Virus record (IMG/VR): IMGVR_UViG_3300030102_004571
Span: 1-20,949 of that record
DNA length: 20,949 nucleotides
From: a virus
Reading direction: 5' to 3' (one strand)
The stretch's first letter is position 1; the number at the start of each line of letters is the position of its first letter. The notes under the pieces are model-generated. The model was given only the letters and a program-made list of their open reading frames with translations, had not been told where the DNA came from and searched no databases. This document shows positions 6,334 to 13,715 of this stretch, in pieces. A program made the translations under genes and the position numbers.

Positions 6334-8243
6334 TGAGTAAAATTTGGCATAAAATTCAAGGCAGTATTACTGCTGCTGACAGCGCAAAAAGCATTGACAA
6401 AAGAAAATGGGAACTAGCCCAAATGTTTTTGGAAGGAAGACAACACATTTCCTACGACAGAAACTTGGCTAAATACGTTACTGCTAGGGCACAGGCTGGT
6501 AAACAACAAGTTACAATTAACCTTATTCTAAACATTTACAGAAACATTGTTGCTCGTTTGACTACTGCTTACCCAAGCATTCGTATTGTTCCAGCCTCAC
6601 CTCTTGCTGACGACATTGTAAAAGCAAAAGCAAGTGAGACAGCCATTCGTTATTGGTGGCAGCAAAGCGAAATGAAACAAGTTTTACAGAAATGTATTCA
6701 AGACTTGCTTATTTGTGGTAATGCTGGTTTATTTCAGTTCTATGACCCAGACGCAAAAGAGGTAAAAATACGACACGTTTCACCTTACGACTTTTTCTTT
6801 GAAAAGAACTCTTCTGGTATGGAAGACAGCACGTTTGTTGCTATTCGTTCTTATGTAACAAAAGAGCAACTACAAGAAGACTTTCCCAACAAAGCAGAAG
6901 AACTACAAGGTGTTTCATACGCTACAAACACAACCTCACAATACACTCACCCTGTTCCAGAGGACAGAGTAGAACTTTATGAAACTTACCTACTAAAAGG
7001 TAAAGACAAAGGACGTTATGCTCTTATGGTTGGTTCCACAGTTCTTTTTGAAGGTAGAACCCCTGACAACATTATTCCTTTTCAACACATTCGTTACACT
7101 AGTGTTCCAGACAAAATGTGGGGTATGAGCCTTATTTACCCACTCATTGAGTTACAGGCGCTTTACAACAAAGCAAGAGCCTTAGTAATGGAGAACGCTG
7201 CTGTTATGACTAACCCTAAGTGGCTTATTCCTACAACAGCAGGTGTGTCACCTAATGCTATTACAAGCCAACCGGGTGAGAAAATATTCTACAACCCTGC
7301 TGGTGGTGTTCCACAGCAAATTGGTATGGCTCCTATGCCGGGTTATGTTTTCCAAAACATTTCTTCTATTCAACAGGAAATGCTAGACATTTCAGGCATT
7401 CACTCAACTACATTGGGTAAAAGAACAGTAGGTATTCAGTCTGGTAAGGCTATTCAGGCTATTGCTGAACAAGACCTTTCACAGTTAGTTTTTACACAAA
7501 ATAACATTGAGTATGCTTGTAAAGACGTAGCAGAAGTTGTTCTTACTTTTATGAAGGCTTTTTACAAAGAAAGTAAAATGACTAGAATGCTTGACGCTTA
7601 TGGCGGCATTATTTTCAAGGAAGTAAAAAACACTGACTATGTAGACACTCCCGAAGTGTTTATTGAAAGTGGTTCTCTCTTCCAGCACCAAGCAGAAGGC
7701 AAAGACAAGAAGGTCTTGGAAATGCTCCAACTCCAACTTATTACAAAAGAAGAGGCTATGGCAGCACTTTCATTCTCTACTGGTTCAACATTTGCCTTGG
7801 AGAAAATGGCTGCTATGACACACGCACAGCAAATTCTAGAAGCAGCAATAGAAGGAGCAGAGGTAGAAGTCTATGCCACAGACGACCTACAAGTGTTCCA
7901 GAAGGTCTTCGCAGACTTTATGCGACTACCAGACTTCTACAACCTAGAACAAGAGCGTCAGGACTACCTCAGCGACGTTTTTGTTTCAATGGTAGAGTTT
8001 AGCCAAGCACTGGCAACAGGAAAACAAAGTCTAAGAGACAAAGTGTTCCCAAGCATTCCAAAGGGAAGTGACGAAAGTTCTATTCCTAAAATTGCTTTGA
8101 ACCAACAAAGTCCTGTTAGTTCTACACAAGTTCTTGAAGAAGCAGCAGACGGCTTACAAGTTCAGAAAATGGTTCAAGCCGCAAACAGTTTGAGAGCAGT
8201 TCCCAACTCTAACTTAGAGGGAAACGCTGAGGGAGGAGTATAA
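6333..8243 (+). CDS. Portal protein
   Basis: This 636-residue protein has the sequence style of podovirus-type portals: an N-terminal helical region (REGRQH-like LEGRQHISYD at about 32-41), VTINLILNIYRNIVARLT (about 59-76) followed by PSIRIVPASP, a helix-rich wing with GNAGLFQFYDPD (about 129-140) and VSPYDFFFEKNSSGMED, then the segment IRYTSVPDKMWGMSLIYPLIELQALYNKARALV (about 252-285), which matches the conserved P-x-x-x-WG-x-S-x-x-x-x-x-x-x-x-Q stretch of many portals. The C-terminal part is helical and Gln/Glu-rich. As a dodecamer it would form the vertex for terminase docking, DNA passage and tail attachment. It starts at the ATG of a TAATG overlap, with a weak GGTAGG upstream. It lies downstream of the capsid gene, which is unusual. 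Confidence 0.93.
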   Translation: MSKIWHKIQGSITAADSAKSIDKRKWELAQMFLEGRQHISYDRNLAKYVTARAQAGKQQVTINLILNIYRNIVARLTTAYPSIRIVPASPLADDIVKAKASETAIRYWWQQSEMKQVLQKCIQDLLICGNAGLFQFYDPDAKEVKIRHVSPYDFFFEKNSSGMEDSTFVAIRSYVTKEQLQEDFPNKAEELQGVSYATNTTSQYTHPVPEDRVELYETYLLKGKDKGRYALMVGSTVLFEGRTPDNIIPFQHIRYTSVPDKMWGMSLIYPLIELQALYNKARALVMENAAVMTNPKWLIPTTAGVSPNAITSQPGEKIFYNPAGGVPQQIGMAPMPGYVFQNISSIQQEMLDISGIHSTTLGKRTVGIQSGKAIQAIAEQDLSQLVFTQNNIEYACKDVAEVVLTFMKAFYKESKMTRMLDAYGGIIFKEVKNTDYVDTPEVFIESGSLFQHQAEGKDKKVLEMLQLQLITKEEAMAALSFSTGSTFALEKMAAMTHAQQILEAAIEGAEVEVYATDDLQVFQKVFADFMRLPDFYNLEQERQDYLSDVFVSMVEFSQALATGKQSLRDKVFPSIPKGSDESSIPKIALNQQSPVSSTQVLEEAADGLQVQKMVQAANSLRAVPNSNLEGNAEGGV

Positions 8244-8246
8244 AAA

Positions 8247-8960
8247 ATGCTAGCAGAAGAAGTAGCAAACTTATTTAGAAAATACACTGACGAAAGTGAC
8301 ACAACGTTCTTGTCTGACGCAGACGTTGCCTTATACCTTTACTTAGGTTACAGTGACTTCCGTCAGGAAATTGAAAACATTGACAGTTATGCTTACAAAA
8401 AAACCGCAAGTTACACAACAGTAAACCAAGAACTAGACTTAGCCACAGTGGCAGCAGCCATTGGACCTAAAATTATGGGTGCTTCACCTACTGTTGCTGA
8501 CGACAAAGTAAAAAGTATTCTAAGAGTTTATGTTACTGAGGCTGGTCAAACTGACATTCAGTTCTTTCTAACACCAGTTCAGAACAGAGAAGCACTTTAC
8601 TCAGTCCCAAATGACTACCTAACTAAGTATTGTTTAGAAGGAACAACCCTTTTTCTTTCAAACTCACCATTTAGTTCCCCAGTAGCCATTGACTACCAGC
8701 CCATTACTCCAACAACTGTTTTTACCACAACGACTATTCAGCCGGGTCAAAACCAATACATTGACGAGTTTGAGGCTTTTCACGACCTTATTGCCCTTTA
8801 TGCTTATGAACAATACGCTATTAGGGACGTTGCTGACAACCCACAACTAACTCGTAGGTTTGTTTTACGCAGACAAATGCTCAGAGACTTCATTACTCGT
8901 GGTCGCTTAGAAAGAGCAAACCGCTTCGTTATTTCAGACGACGCTTACTTTGTAACATAG
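8247..8960 (+). CDS. Head-to-tail adaptor (connector) protein
   Basis: The 237-residue protein starts at ATG 8247, three bases after the portal stop, behind a strong GGAGGAG site. The N-terminus LFRKYTDESDTTFLSDADVALYLYLGYSDFRQEIE (about 8-42 in sections) and the later FEAFHDLIALYAYEQYAIRDVADNP (about 175-199) resemble the helical core of podovirus adaptor proteins such as T7 gp11 and P22 gp4, which ring the portal and connect it to the tail. The middle is beta-rich (LFLSNSPFSSPVAIDYQP). The gene order portal, adaptor, tail hub supports this. No motif is unique to the family, so the call combines helix pattern and context. Confidence 0.75.
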   Translation: MLAEEVANLFRKYTDESDTTFLSDADVALYLYLGYSDFRQEIENIDSYAYKKTASYTTVNQELDLATVAAAIGPKIMGASPTVADDKVKSILRVYVTEAGQTDIQFFLTPVQNREALYSVPNDYLTKYCLEGTTLFLSNSPFSSPVAIDYQPITPTTVFTTTTIQPGQNQYIDEFEAFHDLIALYAYEQYAIRDVADNPQLTRRFVLRRQMLRDFITRGRLERANRFVISDDAYFVT

Positions 8961-8970
8961 GAAATAAATA

Positions 8971-11853
8971 ATGGCAATAACGAGAACAAGACAAAGAGAC
9001 AACACAGTTGACGCCACTGCGTCTGGTATGGACATTAATGCCCAGAACCGTGGTGACTGGTTACAAAACCTTTATTCTGAGAATGGTTCTCTTGTTGTTC
9101 GTGAAGGTTTTGGTCAAGTAAACCGGTTCTCTTCAACTCTTACAACAAACACAAACATTACAGTTTCAGGTGTAAGTCGTGGCTTTGAAGAAATACTAGG
9201 GTCTTATTACATTGACACAGACTTTGGACACGAACAAATTATTACTGTAATAAAGTCTATTGTATGGACAGCAGACAATGGAAGCACAACCTTAGCAGGA
9301 ACTAAAAGTATTTATTCAGTTCTTGTTTATGACATTACAGCAAACCAAAAGAAAGAACTAACCATTTATGAAACAACTGCCGCAAACCAAAGTGCTCAGT
9401 TGCCTATGTTCCAACAGTATGGTCATTACGAAACAACACACAACACAGACCGTCAGACTTGGACAGAAGGTAAAAAAGAAAGAGTTTTCTTTACAGAATA
9501 CGCAGACCGTTTGTTCTTTGGAACTGAAACTATGGGTGCTTACTTTTACACGCCTTGTATTTTTACAGAAGACGACCTAAATGTGGAGGGGTCAGTAACC
9601 CGAACTTGGGAAGCAAGTGAGCACGAAAGCACTTACCGTAGTGAAGACTTATGTATTCAGCAGGTTGTATTCAACCCTAACAAAGTTTTCCAAGGTGAAA
9701 CAGTAAATGAAGACGGTTCTCTTTCTGTTCTTTACACTTACGCAACAGAAAACGAAATAACAAAAATAACTGACGCAACAACCTTTGAAGGAAGAGTTTG
9801 TTGGGCAGGTGGACGTTCTGTTTTCTTTTCAGACCCCAATAAACCAAACTCAGTAGCCGCACCAAACTTTATTACATTAGACAGTGAGAATGAAATTACT
9901 GCTATTTTGGCTTTGAGAGACAGCATTATTATTTGGACAGACAATGAAACGTTTATGTTCTTACCTTCTAATGACCCTTTTATTATTTCAGCAGGTAGGC
10001 TTTACAACTTGTCTTCACACGTTGGTTGTTTAGGACCACAGTCTAAAATAAGAGTAGGTAATGCCGCTACTTGGGCAGACCGTAACGGTTTCTGGACAGC
10101 AGCAGGCAACACTAAAATAGACAAACTCAGTGACCGCATTGACCCTTTCTTCAACACACAAGTTTCACGTCCTATGACTAACTTCTTTTCTAAGGACGGT
10201 GGTAACCAAAGCAGAAGTTCAGGACAAAAAATAAACTTAGACACAGCACACGACGAGTTAGTTGTTATGTGTTATGAGCCAGAGGAAGAAAGACTTTTCT
10301 TTACTTACCCTGAAAGAAACTTTGCTTGGGTTCTAGACGGTGGTGGTTTCAAGGTATGGACTTGGGAAACAGTTGCTACAAACCAACAAGACGGTGACGG
10401 TAAGTCCCTTGTAGAAGTCTCAGAGAACATTAAAAAACCTTTTATGGTTTCAAATAACCAAGGTGGGCTTTACATTGTAGGAAGAGAGGACGAAACAGTC
10501 TTTACAACAGACCGCAGAGGTTCATTAGTTTCTAATGGCTACGGTGCTGTGTATGTTTTAGAGTGGAAACGAGGTGGTGGAGTAGACAGAACCTCTTCAT
10601 TCTTTGAAGACGACGTTCATTTTACCGGTGAGTTTGTAGAAACACAGTTAGGTTCCTCACAAAATGCTTACTTAGTTATTGGAAAACCTGTAAAAGTAAC
10701 CGAGTTGACGCCTAATTACTCGTATTTCAACCCCACAGCAGCCGCAACAGCAGTAGAAAACACCTTTTTATTGCCTATTCGCATTATTGTTCAGAGCCAC
10801 CCCAAGGTTACAGACGTAAACTTTGAGTTTACTTACGACAATAATAACTTTTCTTTCCAAATTGACCCTAACTCAACAGGTGGTGGAGACATTTTATGTG
10901 TTGTTCCTACTGAAAGAGTAGCCTCAGCCTCTGGTTGGGCACTAGGACAAGGCATTTTCCCCGGTGGTGCTACACAAAGTTATGCCGCAGTTTTCCAAGG
11001 AGCAAGTCCTGACCCTAATGGTAATACAGTAAAACTGAAATGGAACGGAAATAATGGTGGCTACACGGCTCGTCCTTGGTCTTATTCCAATGGTGCGGGT
11101 GTAGGTGCCCTTAATTTCGCAGAAAAACAAGTAACAACTTTACTTTACTTAGTAATGAGAATGGAAGCCAACCCAAGCGGAACAAGAACTACTCCTAAGT
11201 TTACACCAACAGTAGCCTCTTACACACCAGTAGCAGGAGCAGCAACAGCCATAAAAGCAATGGCTTGGCAAGCAACTCCCTATGACAATAATGCTATGAC
11301 GACTAGTGACGCCAAACAACAGCCAGTTGAATGGGTGTTCAAGACTAGAACTATTGGTGACGGAGACATAAACATAAAAGCCAGAGGCATTACAACTACT
11401 ATGGTTTCAACAGGAAATGCTACAACAAGTATTTTCCCCAACTGGGCTTACAGACTTTACAATAGTTTATTAGGTTCAGACCAAAAAGAGTTTGCTTCTC
11501 AGGTCGTGGACTTCACTGACCCTGACGGCTCACTCACAACAAACATTCAAAACATAAAAAACATTGTCAACAAGGACACCGTTGTAGCCCGTCTAAGAAG
11601 CGCACCCTACCAAGCAACCGTAGACAACTCTTACGGGTCAGCACAGGCGAAATGGGCTTCTACACAGGCAGGAACAGACGGAACTGTCCTTGTCTCAAAC
11701 AATGCTGAAAACAACATAACACAAAGCGACAGTGTTAGGGGTGGTCGTTTAGCCTACACCTTATTTGGTTTCGTAATGAACAAAGCCGAAAGAGTAAGGT
11801 TCAATGTAGTCAGAGCAACCATTCGTGCCATTGGCGCACTAAGGAGAAGGTAA
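8971..11853 (+). CDS. Large beta-rich tail protein (tail-hub or nozzle-like)
   Basis: This 960-residue protein directly follows the adaptor. The first 60 residues (ASGMDINAQNRGDWLQNLYSENGSLVVREGFG) resemble the start of podovirus tail proteins that carry a beta-propeller, such as P22 gp10 and T7 gp12 equivalents. Residues about 270-400 contain EGRVCWAGGRSVFFSDP, SIIIWTDNETFMFLPS and YNLSSHVGCLGPQSKIRVGN..WADRNGFW..KIDKLSDRIDPFF, the blade pattern of the 'source code then dwelling on ice' of such propellers: repeated strands ending in a Gly-Phe or Ser-Asp turn. The remaining 450 residues are beta-rich with many Thr and Asn and may hold a receptor or fibre-docking part. It would close the portal channel and form the distal tail. 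Ribosome binding site is weak (AGGAAAT). Confidence 0.72.
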   Translation: MAITRTRQRDNTVDATASGMDINAQNRGDWLQNLYSENGSLVVREGFGQVNRFSSTLTTNTNITVSGVSRGFEEILGSYYIDTDFGHEQIITVIKSIVWTADNGSTTLAGTKSIYSVLVYDITANQKKELTIYETTAANQSAQLPMFQQYGHYETTHNTDRQTWTEGKKERVFFTEYADRLFFGTETMGAYFYTPCIFTEDDLNVEGSVTRTWEASEHESTYRSEDLCIQQVVFNPNKVFQGETVNEDGSLSVLYTYATENEITKITDATTFEGRVCWAGGRSVFFSDPNKPNSVAAPNFITLDSENEITAILALRDSIIIWTDNETFMFLPSNDPFIISAGRLYNLSSHVGCLGPQSKIRVGNAATWADRNGFWTAAGNTKIDKLSDRIDPFFNTQVSRPMTNFFSKDGGNQSRSSGQKINLDTAHDELVVMCYEPEEERLFFTYPERNFAWVLDGGGFKVWTWETVATNQQDGDGKSLVEVSENIKKPFMVSNNQGGLYIVGREDETVFTTDRRGSLVSNGYGAVYVLEWKRGGGVDRTSSFFEDDVHFTGEFVETQLGSSQNAYLVIGKPVKVTELTPNYSYFNPTAAATAVENTFLLPIRIIVQSHPKVTDVNFEFTYDNNNFSFQIDPNSTGGGDILCVVPTERVASASGWALGQGIFPGGATQSYAAVFQGASPDPNGNTVKLKWNGNNGGYTARPWSYSNGAGVGALNFAEKQVTTLLYLVMRMEANPSGTRTTPKFTPTVASYTPVAGAATAIKAMAWQATPYDNNAMTTSDAKQQPVEWVFKTRTIGDGDINIKARGITTTMVSTGNATTSIFPNWAYRLYNSLLGSDQKEFASQVVDFTDPDGSLTTNIQNIKNIVNKDTVVARLRSAPYQATVDNSYGSAQAKWASTQAGTDGTVLVSNNAENNITQSDSVRGGRLAYTLFGFVMNKAERVRFNVVRATIRAIGALRRR

Positions 11854-11858
11854 CTATT

Positions 11859-11969
11859 ATGTATGGTAAAAAGAGAATGAAGGCTCGTAAGAAAGCCGCA
11901 ACAAAAATGTTCAAAGCAGGTAAGAAGCCTGTCAAGAACCCACCCGAAGAAGAAAAGAGAGGCGACTAA
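11859..11969 (+). CDS. Very small basic protein (36 aa)
   Basis: ATG 11859 follows a strong ribosome binding site (AAGGAGAAGG) and the frame runs to TAA 11967-11969, giving MYGKKRMKARKKAATKMFKAGKKPVKNPPEEEKRGD in two parts: a Lys/Arg-rich first 27 residues and a short acidic end. About 40 percent of residues are Lys or Arg. The stop overlaps the next ATG (TAATG). Its sequence composition suits binding of nucleic acid or packing inside the head, but I do not recognise a family. Its reality is supported by the ribosome binding site, the overlap, and the lack of any other gene here. Confidence 0.62.
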   Translation: MYGKKRMKARKKAATKMFKAGKKPVKNPPEEEKRGD

Positions 11970-12139
11970 TGCCAAACAGGAAACAACCTTACAGAGCAGG
12001 TATGCCTGCTAAGTATTCAAAGGGTTTGTCTCCCAGAGTGGCAGCAGCCAGAAAAAAGTTCTTTGACGAGTTGAAAAAGAAACAAAAAGAAGGTCGGGCA
12101 ACACCAGCCGACTACAAGAGAAAAGCACCGGGAGACTGA
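11969..12139 (+). CDS. Small basic protein (56 aa)
   Basis: The ATG at 11969 overlaps the stop of the 36-residue gene, with GAGAGG upstream. The frame ends at TGA 12137-12139. The protein is rich in Lys and Arg throughout, with YRAGMPAKYSKGLSPRVAAARK (about 8-29 in sections) and a helical FFDELKKKQKEG. The motif YSKGLSPRVAAARKKFF looks like a short DNA-binding or protein-docking helix, but no family is recognised. It belongs to a coupled run of four genes (11859 to 12893) between the tail-hub gene and larger virion proteins. Confidence 0.65.
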   Translation: MPNRKQPYRAGMPAKYSKGLSPRVAAARKKFFDELKKKQKEGRATPADYKRKAPGD

Positions 12140-12141
12140 CA

Positions 12142-12381
12142 ATGGAAAAACTACGAAAGTTCGCAAGGGACAAAGGACTTCCTTATGGTCCATTAGCCGC
12201 CATTTACCGTAAAGGTTTGGCTGCTTGGGCAACAGGTCACCGCCCCGGTGTTTCTCAACACGCTTGGGCAATGGCTAGGGTAAAGTCTGTTCTTCGTGGT
12301 GGACCAGCAAGAAAAGTAGACATTAAACAATGGAAGCAAATACAAAGAAGCAAAGCCGCCAAGAGGAAAAGAGGTAAATGA
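12142..12381 (+). CDS. Small conserved-looking basic phage protein (79 aa)
   Basis: ATG 12142 lies two bases after the previous stop, with GGGAGA upstream. The protein reads like a compact conserved domain: YGPLAAIYRKGLAAWATGHRPG (residues about 15-36) then SQHAWAMARVKSVLRGGPARK (about 38-58), ending in a Lys/Arg tail. I recall similar GLAAW-x-TGHRPG...WAMARV-x-S segments in small phage proteins of unknown function (possibly the DUF5824-type group; the name is from memory and unverified). Trp and His spaced along predicted helices suggest a real fold rather than a disordered peptide. The stop overlaps the next start as ATGA. Confidence 0.75.
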   Translation: MEKLRKFARDKGLPYGPLAAIYRKGLAAWATGHRPGVSQHAWAMARVKSVLRGGPARKVDIKQWKQIQRSKAAKRKRGK

Positions 12382-12893
12382 GTTCTAGGACAACTAAACA
12401 ACCAAGTCGCCCAGTCTCAGCAGACGAGAGGTTAGACAGAAATGTGGTGGACGACAGCATTAAGCGCATTCCTAATAGGGTTGAGCCTAACAATGCTTTT
12501 ACAGAAATTAAAAAAACTGGAAACGCTTATGAACTCCAAAACGGTGAATACCCCGGTGGTCAGTTCTCAACACCGAAAGGTTCAGTAACTGGTCAAGGTG
12601 CTTCAAGTTTTACAAAAGAACACAAGGTTGCTTCAAGTGGTGAATACACTTTTAGTGGCTGTGTATTTGAAAACACAGTGGAAGTAAGCGGCAAAGTGGT
12701 TTATAACTCTTGTCGGTTTGAAAAAGCAGTGTCAGTAGCGGCAGGAGCCAAAGCCATTTTCAATGGTTGTATTTTTACTGACGACGGTAAGGTTACTAAC
12801 GCAGCAGGTGTAGCAGACTGTGTAGTTATTGGCTGTATGAGAATAGGAACAGGCGCTCACGTCAATGTAACCCTAATAGGAGAGGTAGTATAA
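12378..12893 (+). CDS. Beta-helix-like virion protein (171 aa)
   Basis: It starts at ATG 12378 in an ATGA overlap. The N-terminal 50 residues are polar and probably flexible. Residues about 85-165 show repeating units of the type YTFSGCVFENTVEVSGK, VVYNSCRFEKAVSVAAG, AKAIFNGCIFTDDGKV and ADCVVIGCMRIGTGAHV, each with a small residue, Cys and a hydrophobic-x-Phe/Met turn at a period of about 20. That is the pattern of a parallel beta-helix, as in pectate-lyase-like folds of phage spikes and decoration proteins. With only about four coils it would be a short helix, so a fibre base, a head decoration or a chaperone part is likelier than a full enzyme spike. No catalytic residues can be assigned. 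Confidence 0.66.
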   Translation: MSSRTTKQPSRPVSADERLDRNVVDDSIKRIPNRVEPNNAFTEIKKTGNAYELQNGEYPGGQFSTPKGSVTGQGASSFTKEHKVASSGEYTFSGCVFENTVEVSGKVVYNSCRFEKAVSVAAGAKAIFNGCIFTDDGKVTNAAGVADCVVIGCMRIGTGAHVNVTLIGEVV

Positions 12894-13715
12894 ATGGCTA
12901 GAAAAGTAACAAAAGAAGAAATTGCTGAGGGAGTTTTCATTGACGGTGGTCAGTTAGAACGAATGAGCGACGACATTGTAGACCGTTACAATGAGTTACA
13001 ACTAAATGACTTACAAAAGAAATACCAAACTACACAAGTTATTTACACAGACGGCACGCAAGTAGAAACAGGAAAAGTTTTTGTTTACCAACAGCACATA
13101 AACGGCACACAAACAGCAACAGTGCCACACTACCCACTTGCTGGTGGTTCAGACCTAATAAAAAACGAGTTTAGAACAAAAGGTTACTGGGACAACATTG
13201 GCTCTCCAAATATGACGGACAGTGCCACTCCTTCTCACCTTATTTTTCAACACAGCATTGGTTTCAATAAGTCAGTTGTTCTAACAAACTGGGCTTTACA
13301 CATTCAGTGTGGAGACGCTTACTACACGTTTGACCCTGAAACTGGTGGCTCACCATTAATAACCGGGGGAGTTCGTGCTATTATTACAGGTAAAAACTTT
13401 TTTGACCAAAGAGAAAGAGCCTTTGACACAGTTGTTATGAACAGAGACATTGACTTCAACAGAGAAGCCTTTTACTCAACCGGAGCAACAGACGCTGACG
13501 CAAGCACAGTAGGAGGCACACGCTTTCCTACTCCACCAGTAGCACCAGCAGGTGCCTTTGTAGAACACCACCTAAATGTTCCTGTTCCAGAACAAGGACA
13601 ACTATTCTTTTCTGTTATTGTTCCAGTCAATAGAACCGGTGCTCCTTGGGACGTAGAAATAAACCCTACTTGGAAAGTTACTGGTATTATTAGTTACTTA
13701 GAGGAAATTGAATAA
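12894..13715 (+). CDS. Beta-rich probable structural protein (273 aa)
   Basis: This starts at ATG 12894, immediately after the previous stop, with AGGAGAGG upstream. The first 45 residues (VFIDGGQLERMSDDIVDRYNELQ) are helical; the rest is beta-rich with many aromatic residues, NWALHIQCGDAYYTFDP (about 132-148), a Pro/Ala linker (FPTPPVAPAGAFVEHHLNVPVPEQG, about 210-234) and a final strand-rich part. The next protein has a similarly placed GD..L..MSD segment, so the two may share an attachment region. The stop overlaps that gene's ATG (TAATG). A minor virion protein, possibly a head or tail fibre, is inferred from position. No family recognised. Confidence 0.68.
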   Translation: MARKVTKEEIAEGVFIDGGQLERMSDDIVDRYNELQLNDLQKKYQTTQVIYTDGTQVETGKVFVYQQHINGTQTATVPHYPLAGGSDLIKNEFRTKGYWDNIGSPNMTDSATPSHLIFQHSIGFNKSVVLTNWALHIQCGDAYYTFDPETGGSPLITGGVRAIITGKNFFDQRERAFDTVVMNRDIDFNREAFYSTGATDADASTVGGTRFPTPPVAPAGAFVEHHLNVPVPEQGQLFFSVIVPVNRTGAPWDVEINPTWKVTGIISYLEEIE

